From positions 15,367,687 through 15,431,686 of the forward strand of contig CM046442.1 in the NCBI GenBank assembly GCA_025506515.1: DNA of 64,000 nucleotides, in the 5' to 3' direction. The stretch comes from Flaveria trinervia. Lineage: Eukaryota; Streptophyta; Magnoliopsida; Asterales; Asteraceae. A program made the position numbers and the translations under genes. Positions 1-12,747 of the stretch are shown piece after piece; the first letter of the stretch is position 1; each line of letters begins with the position of its first letter. The notes beneath the pieces are model-generated. The model made no database searches, had not been told where the DNA came from, and saw only the letters and a list, made by a program, of their open reading frames with translations.

Positions 1-1460
1 GTAACTTGTTAGTTGCAACTCACTACCATTGAGCCCATCAATAGTAACTCACGCTCACCAACAGTTACATTGATCAACAAATTCCACATCGCAACAGTCA
101 CCATTTGGCTTCAAGCAACTTGCGTGATGCAAGTATTCGAAGTGAAAGGTTCACCATCAAAGCATGACGTCCCGGCTAAGGATCTCGTTATATGTGAGAG
201 AAGTTCCCATCTATTTTTGTGGTCTTTTCTTTTCAAACACGCAACTATGAACATCGATATATATTTCTCCTTAGCTATATTAGATAGGTAATAGGTTTGT
301 GTTCGTTGTGAAGCTCTCATCAAGAAAAACGTAATCCTAGTATTATAATATATCAATGATAATTTTATATAAAATTCATGAAAAAGTCGTATCCCTGTTA
401 AAAGAAAAACCCAATTTCACTATTTTCCAACATCTTATTCATGATATTTGATTACAGTAAGATTTGTTGTTAAATACATCCAAAATCACAACAAAAGTGT
501 GTATAGAAGCAATCAAATAAACTTTTTTAAACCTTAATTTTGTTTTTTAACTTTTAGTTTACTACACTTGTTTGTCCATCAAGGTTTATCAAATTTGATT
601 TGACTATGCTTTACATATTTTTTTTTGTGTTTTTGGATGTATTTGTAAAGATAAAATATCTAGAGAAAGCCTATCATTTTTATTGTTTATGATTTCACTT
701 GTACTCCATTAATCAAAAAAAAGTTTAATTTTATTAAAAGTGTCTCACACTTTTTTACGTTTATATATCCAACGCTATCTGTAGACAAATTTATTATCTA
801 TGTCTAGTTTTTTGACAAACTTTCACTAAAGTCTAATCAACAAATCCTACATTCACTGATAATAACCAGCTAATTTGTTCATTTAGTAAAATTCTTTGTT
901 TTATAGTCTTGTAAATTTTCAAATATGATATATCCGTTAGTGGTTCTAAATTATTATGACCGTATCATTATGTGAACGTTGTTAATGTTATTGCCGATTC
1001 TAATATCGAAATTATTAATACTATGTCTTTTTTGAACAGCAATTATTATTAATACTATATAAAATTGATCGATAATCATCACATTAACTTTAAAAAGGAC
1101 ATGTGAAAACTCTTATTTCAGTTGTCGACCTTAATAGGATACACATTATAATGGTTCATAATTGTGGACTTTCTTTTCCACCTAAAATAATCAATCAAGT
1201 TCTTAACCATTAAATAAACATCTAGCTACTTACAAATATTTAAGAGACATTTGGTATAGATGCTTAGTCCATTTGCAATTTGGTGTAGGTAGGTTTAGGA
1301 GTACAATTACGTGTATTTGTGTATTTGTCTTTTAAAAATAATAGTGTAAGTAAGTTCACAAACAAAACCACACAAAGAAACATTGTATAATAATAAAAGT
1401 TAATTACATTAATGATTCATATGGTTTATCAAAAATAACAACTTTAGATACTAAGATCAC
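1..1460. other. AT-rich intergenic DNA
   Basis: I see no coding region, RNA gene or clear repeat boundary in this stretch. Short open frames near 13-356 overlap on both strands and match no family I know. Confidence 0.5.
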
Positions 1461-2118
1461 GTTTGATACGCAGGAATGTATTGCGAAATGAAATGAACTA
1501 TTGAGGGTATATGAAAAAATATTTTTGGTTGGTGAAATAATGAAATAAACTATTACATATTTAATTTCATTCTCTTAAATTCATTTCATCCACCATATTT
1601 TCTTTTTTCTTATTTCATTCTTTCTTCCATTATTAATCACCAACACCACCCACCCACTACAACAACCACCATCAACCACAAAGAACGATCGTCACCGACT
1701 AACAAGATCAATCGTCACCGACCACCACCACTAGGCATAGCCACCACCGACCACTACCACCGACCACTACTAGCCACCGCCTTCAACGCCAACCACCGGC
1801 CACCATCACTGTCGCTGCCAACCAACGACCACCAATGTCGTCGCCAACCACCAGCCACCGATACCGTCGCCAACCACCCGCCACTGCCAACCACCGGCCA
1901 CCGACGCTGCCAAACACTTACCACCACCAACCATCACCACCATAACCACTTTAACATTTCATTTTTTCGTCTTTTCCTACTTAACAAACAACACAAAGTA
2001 ATTATTCATCTCATTCCTAAAGGGTAACTAAACTAGGACAATAGAATATAATGATTTATTTTATTCTCTCATCCATTCCATTTCTTTCATTTGCCCATTC
2101 CATTAGCGCATACCAAAC
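1461..2118. mobile_element. MITE-like element with imperfect terminal inverted repeats
   Basis: The left end reads GTTTGATACGCAGGAATG. The right end read on the other strand starts GTTTGGTATGCG and continues to TGGAATG, so the termini form imperfect inverted repeats of about 20 bp. Both flanks have further T/A-rich sequence around GGAATG and ATTTCATT that is also roughly inverted. The core (about 1640-1945) is a degenerate ACC/CCACCG-rich low-complexity tract. No transposase is encoded. I could not identify a target-site duplication, so the superfamily (hAT or Mutator type) is open. Confidence 0.5.
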
Positions 2119-2980
2119 AAACCCTAAGGTTTTTTTGTAATAAGTAATAGGTACTAAGACTAACATATGTTAATACATTTGTTAAATTTTAATAAAATGA
2201 CTAACATACTCTTTGAGTGACTACATTTATAAATATATCTCTCTTTCATCTGGGATCATTTGTGTAACTAACTATAACTTAGAAAAACCCCCGCCCCCAC
2301 CCACGTCTCTTCCAAAAATCAGACCAGCACCGATGCTACCAACCATAGCTACTACTCACCACCACCTTGGTCAACGCCAATTTCAGACCCCAAACCACCA
2401 CCAAATCCATTGTCGCCACCGATAACAAAAATCCAAACCCATCCACTCTCATTTCCCCCTACTCGCATCCCAGATCACCACTACCACTATATCCATTGTC
2501 GTTGCCGCCCACCATCACCTTGGTCAACACCCTTCCGTCTTCGAGTACACCCACCGACAACACTATCATAACCAAATCCAACACATTGTTGGTTTCCCTA
2601 TTTCTAGGCTTTTTCTTAAAACCCTGGAACCCAAAGTAAGCATTACTTAACTAGGGATTCTAGATTTTAGGCCTTGTAGGCAACAATGGTTGTTTAGTGG
2701 AGATGAAACGACAGAGGATGGTGCGCTAATGGTGATGATGATGGTAGTGAGATAGTGGTGATGATGCGATGATGAAAATGGTGGTGATGATGCGATGATG
2801 AAGATGGTGTTGACGGTGTTGTTGTTTCATTTAAAGAGCTAAAGAGATGGTGGTGGTGAAGACGATGTGACAGGGTGGTGGGGGCTAGCAGTGGTGGTGG
2901 AATTATTCTGCCTGTGAAAGAGAAAACATATATATACTATGTTTGTCTGCATGTACGTATATATATATATATATATATAT
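2119..2980. other. Low-complexity C-rich then G-rich intergenic DNA
   Basis: About 2288-2560 is CCA/CAC-rich on the plus strand, and about 2690-2890 is GGT/GATG-rich. The opposite skews leave open frames that are composition artefacts. A short TA tract (about 2958-2980) abuts the following MITE. No gene is supported. Confidence 0.45.
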
Positions 2981-3547
2981 AGGGAATGGTTCAAATGAGA
3001 ACCATCTTTTTTTATGAGAACTCTAGGAACCAATCTCAGCCATTCATTTTTTATCACATGCAAATCACATGCCATTTCGCTCTTTTTTTTAAACGTTTGT
3101 AACTTTTTTTCACGACATCATTTTTTCAAAAAAAATCACCATAAAATTCAGTATTTTTTATCTTTCCAACGCCTACCATATTGATATACTTTTTTAAAAA
3201 AATCGTACATCCGTTGTTTACATATGTGTAAATCTAGTTATATACATGTGTAGTACTGGATTTACACATGTGTAAATATGATATTACACATGTGTAAATC
3301 CGATATTACACATGTGTAAAACAAATTTCGTTAAAAAAACGGGAATTTTTTTTATTTTTTTATATTTTTTTACGAATGAGGGAAAGTTGGGGAACATTTT
3401 TGTGTTTTTATTATTTTTATTTTTATATTATTTTTTGATTTATAAATATGTTTTTGTTAATTACAATTTTGCCATTGAGAACTAGTTGTTAGGATTGGTT
3501 CCTAGAGTTCTCACAAAAAAAGCTAGTTCTCATTTGATCCCTCCCCT
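2981..3547 (+). mobile_element. MITE family A, full-length copy
   Basis: The first about 55 bp (GGTTCAAATGAGAACC, then GAGAACTCTAGGAACCAATC) recur inverted at the right end, giving long imperfect terminal inverted repeats. The element sits between TA tracts, so a TA target duplication is likely but cannot be resolved. The interior holds several copies of a perfect palindrome, TTTACACATGTGTAAA (about 3210-3320). There is no coding capacity. Related copies lie at 3924-4088 (truncated) and 29487-30011 (opposite orientation). Confidence 0.75.
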
Positions 3548-3750
3548 ATATATATATTTATGTATACACATATACATATACATACACATATACATATACA
3601 TATAGCTATATATATGTATATATGTGTATATATATATGTATATGTGTATATATGTATACATATATGTGTATATATATATGTGTGTATATATATATGTATG
3701 TATATATATATATATGTATATACATATATGTATGTATGTATATATATATG

Positions 3751-3795
<45 letters not shown>

Positions 3796-3812
3796 ATATA
3801 TATATATATATG

Positions 3813-3846
<34 letters not shown>

Positions 3847-3854
3847 CCTATATA

Positions 3855-3923
<69 letters not shown>
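3548..3923. repeat. TA/TG microsatellite, about 375 bp
   Basis: An almost pure run of TA dinucleotides interspersed with TG/CA lies between two copies of MITE family A. Open frames in every frame encode only Tyr-Ile runs and are artefacts of the repeat. Confidence 0.95.
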
Positions 3924-3925
<2 letters not shown>

Positions 3926-4088
3926 TAAGGTTATTTTGAGAACCACCATTTTTTGTGAGAACTTTAAGAACCAATCTGAGTCACTTATTTTTATCACATG
4001 CAAATCACATTCCATTTCTCCCCTTTTTTAAAATGCTCATAATGTTTTTCACGACATTAATTTTTCAAAAAAATTCACCGTAAATAAT
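3924..4088 (+). mobile_element. MITE family A, truncated copy
   Basis: The segment starts GGTAAGGTTATTTTGAGAAC and continues with the same order of blocks as the copy at 2981: GAGAACTTTAAGAACCAATC, TTTTTATCACATGCAAATCA and CACGACAT, then TTTTTCAAAAAA. Homology stops near 4088, so only the left portion survives. Confidence 0.65.
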
Positions 4089-6652
4089 TGCATTAGTGTT
4101 GTTTAAAAATGATTATGAGGATGATAACATTTTTTAATGATGATGATTAGATACTTATGATAGTGATGGTTACATGATGATGATTATGTTGGTTTTTAAT
4201 AAGATGGTGATGGTGATTTCATGGTAATGGTAGCATTCGCTTCATAAAAAGAGGAATGTGGGTTCCTGATGTTAATAACACTACTTGGAATTTTATTTGG
4301 ATACATCAGGGGTATATAGCAACCCCATGTGAGTTCTAGATCTCCTCTATATTTCATTAACACTTTTACATGATTTGGGTTGACAATTGTGACCCTTCAG
4401 CCTAATAGACAGGTCGTTGCGCGAGTAAACAAATTAGAAGCATATATGAAAAGTTAAAATAAAATTTTATAAGGAACTGGAATCAATGGGATGGATCTGT
4501 ATGGGTCCTAAGGATGACCATATGAGTCCACTAAGGAAAGGGGTCAAGGATCAAGAGATAAGGTTTGTGGCGAACCGCTAAGGGAATTGGGTAACGGTTT
4601 AAAAGGGTTATCGTGGAGCACCGAAATGTTCTATAACGGTTTGCAAAGATTTCGTTTGGTATATGTGAATATTACATTTGAAAGATGCAAATATGTCATT
4701 TTAGGCTGGTATCAAACCGCCAAGGGTTGAATTAATGGTCCGCCAAGGTACCAGATTAGTAGATTCGAGTTAAAACTCTCAAAAATTTGGATTTTCTCGT
4801 TTTACTCTCTTTTATCTGGATGTGCTCTCTCTCTCTCTCCCTCCTCTCTTGAGGCTTGTTTGAACAATTAGAATACATATTTGTGATTACTAATGTTGTT
4901 ATAGCCTAAAGCAATGTTTTGTAGCCCAGTTCCTTGAGTAAGCCACATTTCTCTTTTAAATACGAGTTATGGATATAAATGAAAGAGAATGTGACGTGTG
5001 AAATCCATTTCCATTATAGATTGCTCGGTGAAGGATGTGGTCACGTTGATAAGTCATGTTACGCTTCAGATTTGTTGTCATAACGCTCCAAACCCCCATA
5101 CTATGCATTATGATGAATTATTTGGTAAACTAGAGTTTTGGAAAAAAACAAACCAATAGATAGTATTTAAGATCATACGATTGTTACAGTAAAAATAATA
5201 ACCACATTATAGTGAACAGATTTGTCACGAGATAATGTTCGGATATAGTATGAAAAGAGTAAAGCATGGTAGCGTCTTAACCTTGTGGTTGGCACAAAAA
5301 TAAGAACATAACAATTTAGGATATGGCATGATAAGTCCATTTGGTCATTGGGTTCAGCATGTGCGTGAACCCTAGTGCTTTGATGCATGTTTATTAGGAG
5401 TTGTGATGGTGATAACCAAGGGTCATGGAAACCCTATCTTAAGGTTATTAACATGACTGTGTGGGTCAAATAAATAAACTCGAGTGGGGATCCTAAGGGT
5501 TTCACACCATTGAAGTTATAAAAACTTCATGTACATATCTGTGTGATACAAAATTAAAATATGCTTCCCAACTAGTATGCGTGGACATGCTTGGAAAGCT
5601 CATCGGTGTGAGTATAACCACTCCTTTTTTATCAAAATTTTGGGTTACATCTGAGCTGTGTAAATGATTTGATGTAAAATTTTTAAATGTGTGAGAAGTA
5701 AATTAATCTGGAGATGGTCTTAGGTGTGTCCAGATCGATGGTAGGCTCTAGGCATTAACAAATCATTAAGGTAAATAGATGATTACTAGTAGGTAATGTC
5801 TGGCTTAAACCTTTAGGCATATATACACTTAGTTAGATCCATTTAGGCAGGAAAACCAAACTCTTTGGTTAATGCTCAATATGAGACAACATGGAGATTG
5901 TGATAGGATTGAGTTGATTCGAGACCACAAAAGAGACTATGGATATGACTAGGGGATAATGATATTCGGAGGCTATAGTGGTGATCTATGGATAGGACTA
6001 GGCTTAGTCTAAGGCCATAGCGGAGATTGTGGATAGGGCCGAGCTGGATTATGGCGTGGGATTCTATCATCTGTTATGCCTTTAACCTGTCCTCCCATTG
6101 TATATATAATAAAATTTGGAGCGGCACATTTATGATCAAAATTAATGCTCATTACAGTGACTTCAGTATAGATTTGATTTGTTGATATATATACTTGCAT
6201 ATTTGTCATGGTTGTTTAGCTGTTTATGATTCACTAGTCAGGAGTCACCATTGTTATTGATGCGATTTTGCTCGTGATGCAGGTTGTACATGAAGTGTTG
6301 AAAGGCACTAGCTAGGTCAAGGAGACATGGCAGTTTAGTTAAATAAGATCTTCATGTAGAAGATATGGACTAGAATAAACCTGCTTGGGCTAGTGTATTT
6401 GATTTAAGTTTTGTAAAATACACATAATGGGACACGTGGAATTATGTAACATTGTTTAAGTTTTAATTCATTCTAGGTTGTGGTCTAGAAAGATTAAGTC
6501 TTATGCTATATATTGTTAGCATTATGTTACAACAGGTCGTGCATGTGGATTGGAGTGTGACAACATGCATACTCTGCTTTATAAACTTTAAAGTTATAGA
6601 TGCTAGATGACTGCCTTTTAATCATGATGGTATTATTGATTGAATGATTAAG
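4089..6652. other. Intergenic DNA, probably containing a degraded Gypsy-type LTR
   Basis: No gene is supported. A CT-rich microsatellite lies at about 4824-4850. The part from about 5590 (GTGTGAGTATAACCACTCC) to a possible terminus near 6563 (GGAGTGTGACA) resembles the general texture of chromovirus LTRs elsewhere in the window, which have GGTGAGT-like sites and end in GTGTGACA. I found no matching 5' end or target duplication, so this is inference only. Confidence 0.3.
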
Positions 6653-6657
6653 GTATT

Positions 6658-7587
6658 TGTTAGGTCTAGAATCAGTAGATCTAGTTCATTTTGTGTAGGC
6701 TTCGTACTTAAATTAATATCTGTAATGAATAGTTGTAATTTATTATTGTGTATGCATTAAATGTATAGGTTAACCCATATATATGTGTGTTGATTTATGT
6801 ATGTTTGCAGGCAAAACATTATAATTGGTGAATTGCTGAAAATTGACCAAGTGTGAGAAACATCTACGGATGAACATTTTGTTCTTCCGTAGATATATTC
6901 CTTACAAGTAAAATTACATCCGAAGATCTTCTGCGGATGAACAACCAGGCTGAGGAACAAGTCTCCTATGGAAGAACAAGACTCCTGCGGAAGAATAAGT
7001 TCCCGCTGAACAACAAGTCTCCTGCGGAAGAATAATTACCTACGGAAGACACTATTTTTGCGGAATCCAAACACTTGTATATATATAATACAAGTGTTAC
7101 AAGTCAATAAGTTGTCAAGTCAACAAGTCAGTTTTGCGAATCCCAAGAGATCCGGTGATTCCTTAATTGAATCAATTTCAAATCCCAAGAGATTCGGTGT
7201 TTCCTTAACAGAAACATTATTGTCTATAAATATGGATCCTAGGTTTCGAATCAAGAGACGACGGCAAGACGACGGTTCCACAATAGAAAAACATCACATC
7301 AAAACACACAACCAAATCCTAGCAGCCGTCACATCATCAAAACACAAAAATCAATATCATTCATTCATTGTTTATTTGTAATCATTAACACGTTTTAATG
7401 AAATACGTTTGAATTGAATTTAATATTTGTTCATTCATTAATAGTGTTTTCTTTCATCGTGTTCTTGAATCTTTATTGATATTGGAATCTAATACAAACA
7501 ATTAAACCAAGCCAACGTTGATTCTGCAAACATTGACTTGATTTCAACCAACGCTGATAATTCCTGATTGCGATCCTTGGATTCACA
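6658..7587 (+). repeat. 5' LTR of the SIRE-like Copia element
   Basis: The LTR is 930 bp with TG/CA ends, and the copy at 22855-23790 matches it along its whole length. U3 contains a 13-bp inverted repeat (6864-6876 and 6880-6892, one mismatch, 3-nt spacer) built on CTACGGA. Several further CTGCGGAAG or CTACGGAAG words follow down to about 7070. Confidence 0.95.
7078..7090 (+). promoter_or_regulatory. Candidate TATA box of the 5' LTR
   Basis: A TATATATATAATA tract lies about 500 bp upstream of the primer site. The equivalent tract in the 3' LTR is at about 23276-23288. The position fits a U3/R boundary, but no transcript start can be read from sequence alone. Confidence 0.5.
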
Positions 7588-7589
7588 GG

Positions 7590-7602
7590 TAGTATTAGAG
7601 CC
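7590..7602 (+). other. Primer-binding site (tRNA-Met type)
   Basis: TAGTATTAGAGCC lies 2 nt after the LTR end. It matches the usual plant initiator-Met primer complement TGGTATCAGAGC except for small changes. Confidence 0.75.
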
Positions 7603-7861
7603 AAGTGCTCATTGATTTAGATCAATTGATCTATCAGTTTTAGTTGTGTTTAATTGTTCTTGAATCTTTAGATTTATCAGTTTTTTACTGATTGGATCTA
7701 TCTTTTCTGAGCAAAAGTTTGTGTGATATTTAATCTGTCGTTTAACTTGGATCTATATTCAAATAAATTGAATAGCAGATCTTAGTTATTGATCAAAATC
7801 AATAACTTGTTCAAATCTCTTGAACAATTTCGTTAGTTAATATCTTAGATCTAAACTAATC

Positions 7862-9261
7862 ATGAGCAACTTTGGTGGATCATCTTACCAACCACCGAAA
7901 TTGGAAACAAAAGCAGATTTCAAATCCTAGAAAATCAAGTTCAGGAATCATGTAAATTATACAGATTCTAACTTATGGGTTTCTATAACAGAAGTTCCTT
8001 ATATTCCACCCACCCTCGGGCCGGATTATAATGATCATAATCAACCCATAAGCACGAAAGATTTATCACCTGATGATATTAAGAAGGTTAAAGTTGATAA
8101 TAAAGCATACAGCTTGCTTAGTATGGCTTTACCAGAAGAAATATTGATCAGATATGAGAACTATAAAACAGTAAATTCCTTGTGGAAGATTCTGCATAAA
8201 CTCTATGAAAGGAGTGATGAAATCCGAAGCATTAGAAAGGACACCCTGCATTCACAATATGAAACATTTCATCATATTGAGGGTGAATTAATTCCTTAAC
8301 AACTTCACAGGTTTATACAACTTGTTACAGAAATGAACATTCTAGAGTTGAAATACACAAATGAGGAACTGAACAAGAAAATGCTCCATACTTTACCAGA
8401 AAGTTAGAAGCAAACTGTATCCATGTTCAAGAACACTATAGATCTCAAAGCAGCCGGACTAGATAAGCTAGTGGCTAAATTTGAGGCTCTTGAATGGATG
8501 AGAAATCAAGAAACAAGAGTGTGAGAACTCATGTATCACCGTATCAATTTAAAGAAACAAGAAGTGCTGGAAGTGCCTTCATGTCTAATAATGATGGTGA
8601 TAACTCTTGTACTTTGAGTGAAGATGAAGAGGAAACAAGTTTCTATGCTTCGAAACCTCCTAAGAAATCTTCTCAAAGTAAGTCAAGAAAAGAGAAAGAT
8701 AGAACAGATGATCAAAGAGATAAATCATCCGAAAAACCATCAACCAACAAAAAATCAGAGTCTATCATTGTTATTTTAGACTCTGTAGAACAAAAAGCAG
8801 CTTTTGCAGCTTTCAGTTCAAGCTTTCAAGCCTACCTAGGAAGTTCATTACCCACTGCCAACATGTGTCAATACGATTTGGAAGAATTACTTCCTGATGT
8901 AGTGAAGGAAATGGATCTACAATGGCAAATGGCAATGATTGCTTATAAAGCCAAACAATATCTAAGAAGAAACAAGAATCTGGCGGCTGCAAGTAAATCA
9001 TCACGAATTGGAGTTGATAAGTCAAAGGTTAGATGTTTCAAGTGCAATCTCTATGAAAACTTTTCTAGAGAATGCAATCAACAAAATGCTGACTCAACTC
9101 AACGTCAACAACATCAGGCTAAACAACCTTCATCAACTCAAAGATTATTCAGACAACCACAACTGGCCAACTCATCCCCACTAGCCACCAATACACCAGC
9201 AGGAACTAGCAACTCAAAAGAATCTGGGATGATCATTCTTCAAGATGGAACTTGTGACTAG
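7862..9261 (+). pseudogene. gag: Copia gag (UBN2-type capsid and one CCHC-derived motif), broken
   Basis: Gag binds and packages the element RNA. I place the start at the ATG at 7862, the first ATG in a good context after the primer site. The frame is interrupted by stops at 7928, 8297 and 8405, then shifts before 8494. The stretch 8114-8400 has the capsid pattern of Copia gag (Trp-Lys-Ile-Leu..Leu-Tyr near the middle, then MLHTLPES at about 8386). The region 8494-9261 is Ser/Lys-rich and carries a nucleocapsid motif at 9034-9075, CFKCNLYENFSREC. This is the CX2CX4HX4C pattern with the His replaced by Asn. The loss of His and the stops indicate a non-functional copy. Confidence 0.85.
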
Positions 9262-10089
9262 AGTTTGTATGAGAAGGAAGTATTAGAAGAAAATCAAGCT
9301 CTAATGGCTCACATGGAAAACAAATTCCACCCATGGCAAGTGAGGTAAGAGACAGGTTATGTTCATCAATATGTGTTGAGGACGTAGAAAGATATAGAGT
9401 CCATGCTCAACAATTAGCTGATAAAGTTAAAGAAACAATGATTTTGAATGAATCTCATGTAAGAGAACATAAATTATATCAAATTAAAATTAACTCTTTA
9501 CAAAAGGATTTAGACAAAATTGTTTCTAAAAGTTACAGGTGAAAGCACAAGTTGAGCATCTGATCACTTCCTTAACCAAATCCATGGCTGATCATGCATC
9601 AACTGAAGTGAAACTTCAGAAGTTTCAGCTCTCATCTCAGCAATATGAGAAATTATTAAATTCTCATATTGAATCAAAGAACAGGTCTGGGTTGGGTTAT
9701 AATGTTGTGGCACCTCCTGTAAACAATAACTATGTTCCTTGCCTGAATCTATGACTAATAATCTGTCAAAACATTTTGTGCCAAGCACCAATATAGGAAC
9801 TAGCTCTAATCAACCAAATATTGATAATAAATCTGAGTTGAATGAAACTGAGTCTTCTGAATCAGAAAAGATTAATCAATTGAATTCAGAATTTGACTTC
9901 GATAAGTGGGATGACTTGGATGATTCTAATGAACATGATGATGATCTTCTCAATAAGGGTAAGAATGTTGTTTTTGAAACAAATATTCCAAATGTGCTTG
10001 AAGAAACAAAGCTGTCATACCCTCCTAAACAAAGAAACATGCTGAAAACCATCTGCAAGAGAATAACTCAATTAAATGAAGGTCTTTAA
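9262..10089 (+). pseudogene. Coiled-coil and acidic spacer of the Copia gag-pol polyprotein
   Basis: Two short frames (9333-9542 and 9539-9754) encode Lys/Glu/Gln/Leu-rich sequence with heptad-like spacing, such as LADKVKETM and LQKDLDKIV, which suggests coiled coil. The next frame (9739-10089) is Asp/Glu/Ser-rich and contains DFDKWDDLDDSNEHDDD. The frames are joined only by frameshifts. Long coiled-coil or low-complexity extensions between gag and protease are known in SIRE-lineage elements. I do not assign a separate function. Confidence 0.55.
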
Positions 10090-11135
10090 GAGCTAAATCA
10101 ACAACAAACTTCTTCTAATGAAGTAAATGAGAAGTGTGCCTCTACTAAGGAAAGACACAAGTCATCTGTGGACAAAGGAAAAAAAAGGGTCAGCAGATCA
10201 TCAACGGAAGAAGAACCTCTCTACAGTACTGGATCTGCGGAAAAAGAAAACTTCTTCAGTAGAAGTTAATGTTGATTCAGTAGATGATCTACGGAAAAGG
10301 AATTCAGCAACAAACAAACAAAAGCTTCATAAAATGGAAAAGAAAGAATCTACTTCAAAGCTGAAAAAGGATGAAAAACCTCAAAAGTTGGCAAACCATA
10401 AGAAGTTAAATGATTCTGAGAAAGAATCAATTTTGATGTATTGCAAATGGTGTGACATGAAAAATCATAATACTGAAGATTGTTACTTCAGTAGCTATTG
10501 TTCTATTTGTAATATGAATAATCACATGACTTCTGACTGCTACTTTAACAAAAATTGTGCTATCTACAACAAAAAGAATCATTCCACTCAGGAATGTTTT
10601 CCAACAAAAGGAACAAGACAAAAGGCACAAAAAAGAAAGAATCAGATAAGTCTAAATTAGACACTCAATCTGCTGATTATGAAAAAGGTTCAAAACTGAA
10701 TAAATCTGAACAAAAATCAAAGGATAAGACATCCTCAAGTGCTCATCAGTCAAAGAAAAGATCAACTTTCCAACGATAAAAAACACCTCATAAAAGAGTA
10801 GATTTGACTGATAAGGAAACAAATGATGATGATGTATTCTTTGATAATTTTGAAAAGGGAATTCAAATACCTCATTCAAAAACAAAAGATTATGAGACCT
10901 TTAAACATAAAGTTTCATTATCAAAACCAAAGTCACAAATGAACAAACATAAACTGAATCAAGAAGAAATTGGGAAAAAAGAACCTAGTTCATCAACATC
11001 TCCTTCAATAGAATCATCCTCATCTGAAACAACTCAGAATGAATCAAGCAAAACTAAAACTAAAACTTCAAGACTTATTCATGAAGGGGTAACTATTTTA
11101 GACACTGCTGGCAAACCTAAGATCATTAAGGCTTA
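10090..11135 (+). pseudogene. Lys-rich gag extension with three tandem CCHC motifs
   Basis: The frame 10127-10660 is Lys/Ser-rich and has three zinc-knuckle-type repeats at 10442-10597 spaced by about 20 residues. The first two, CKWCDMKNHNTEDC and CSICNMNNHMTSDC, keep CX2CX4HX4C. The third, CAIYNKKNHSTQEC, has Tyr in place of the second Cys. A frameshift leads into 10555-10779 and then 10804-11136, which are Lys/Ser/Thr-rich. The motifs suggest nucleic-acid or metal binding additional to the gag knuckle. The copy is broken. Confidence 0.65.
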
Positions 11136-11165
11136 GGTTGTCAATTCTAACTGATTTATTTCTGA

Positions 11166-11387
11166 ATGCAGGAACAATATTGGAGAGCTGACAACAAGTG
11201 GTATGTTGACAGTGGTTGTTCCAGGCATATGACAGGAAACTGTTCACTTCTCCATGATTTCAAACATAAAAATGCTTCTTATGTGGTAGTTGGTGGGGAT
11301 AAAAAGGGAGGTAAAATTGTTGGTGAAGGAATGGTAACAAATGGTGTACTTAAGTTTGAGAAAGTAAATTATTGTGAAAATTTATAG
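11166..11387 (+). pseudogene. pro: Copia aspartic protease
   Basis: The active-site motif is present as VDSGCSRHMTG, with the catalytic Asp at 11208-11210. This is the retropepsin-like protease that cleaves the polyprotein. A downstream GGDKKGGKIVGEG segment matches the usual flap region pattern of the lineage. The frame ends at a TAG at 11385, where the same reading frame continues as pre-integrase sequence, so it is a single in-frame stop. Confidence 0.85.
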
Positions 11388-12747
11388 TATAATTTACTGA
11401 GTGTGTCTCAAATTTGTGATCAAAATTATACCACATTATTTGATAATACTAACTGTTACATTCTTAAGCCAGGTTTTTCTGTTCCAGAAGATTGGGTCCT
11501 TCTTAAAGCATCAAGAAAAAGAAACACTTATGTTTTGGACATGAACAACACCTCACTCACAAAACATGAAACATACCTTCTATCTAAGTCATCAGAAGAT
11601 GAATCTCAATTGTGGCACAGAAGGCTTGTTCACTCTAATATGAAGAACATGAACAAATTGGTGAAAAATGACTTGGTCAATGGACTGCCAAAGAACGAGT
11701 TTTATTGCTCAACTCATTGTTCTTCTTGTTACAAAGGAAAACAACATAGAATGTCTCATAAATCAAAAACTATCAATACAAATACTACACCACTCAAATT
11801 GCTTCACATGGATCTGTTTGGTCCTACCAATGTGATGAGCATTGGAAAAATGCAATATTGTTTGGTGATAGTTAATGATTTCACAAGATTTACATGGGTC
11901 TTTTCATAAAACAAAAGAGTGAAACATCAGAAACATTAATGGACTTTGTGATCAAGATTGAGAATCAACTTGATGCAAAAGTTAAAATTTTTAGGAGTGA
12001 CAATGGTACTAAATTTGTCAATTTTGAACTAGATTCCTTTTGCAGGACCAAAGGTATTGCAAGGAAATTCAGTGCATCAAGAACACCATAACAAAATGGA
12101 GTTACTAAAAGAAGAAATAGAACTCTATTGAAGCAGCCAGAACAATGCTAGCTGATTCACAATTGCCTATCACATTTTGGGTTGAGGCAGTGAATACTAC
12201 ATGTAATGTTCAAAACAGAACATTAATTTTCAAAGAACACAACAAAACTCCTTATAAGCTCTTATTCAAAAGAAAACCATACATAGGATATCTTAGAGTT
12301 TTTGGATGTCATGTATCTGTTTTAAACATAAAAGAGTCATTGGGAAAATTTGCAGAAAAAGTATATGATGGTTTCTTTGTTGGATATTCTTTAACATCTA
12401 AATCTTATAGGATCTACATTCCACAACATAACATTATGGAACAAACTCCTAATGTATCCTTTGATGAATATGTATTCACTAAATCAGTTAAAGGTTCATT
12501 ATGGTTGTTTGACATAGATGCTCTAACTAAATCATTTAACTATGATTATTTGAACACTGCAGGATCTGATGAAGTATGTTATCCATTTGTTCCACCTCAT
12601 ATGAATGAAGTAACATTATCTGCTGATCCTCCAAGGATACACACATCCTCAGGTGGAAACACTTCAGCAGCTGCTGCTGACAATGCATGTGAAGATAAAC
12701 ACCATGCATCCGGAGATGTGAATGTTGTCCCTGCAACAGATTCATGA
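11388..12747 (+). pseudogene. int: Copia integrase, catalytic Glu replaced by Lys
   Basis: Integrase inserts the cDNA into the host genome. The zinc-binding part is seen in 11403-11909, with LWHRRLVHSN and a downstream CSSC, so HHCC ligands are present. The first catalytic Asp is in HMDLFGP (about 11810). A frameshift near 11894 leads to 11894-12091, with the second Asp in RSDNGTKF. A stop follows at 12089. The 35-residue spacing falls on codon 12107-12109, which is AAA (Lys) in NGVTKRRNR, where the family has Glu. The C-terminal part continues in a third frame (12145-12747) with FGCHVSVLN and DGFFVGYS. Confidence 0.87.

Noticed and set aside
3523..4031. Overlapping open frames of 100-135 codons on both strands
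   Set aside because: They encode only Tyr/Ile/Val runs from a TA/TG microsatellite.
4089..6652. A complete solo LTR ending near 6563
   Set aside because: A GTGTGACA-type end is present, but no start with a matching duplication could be found. It is kept only as a low-confidence note.
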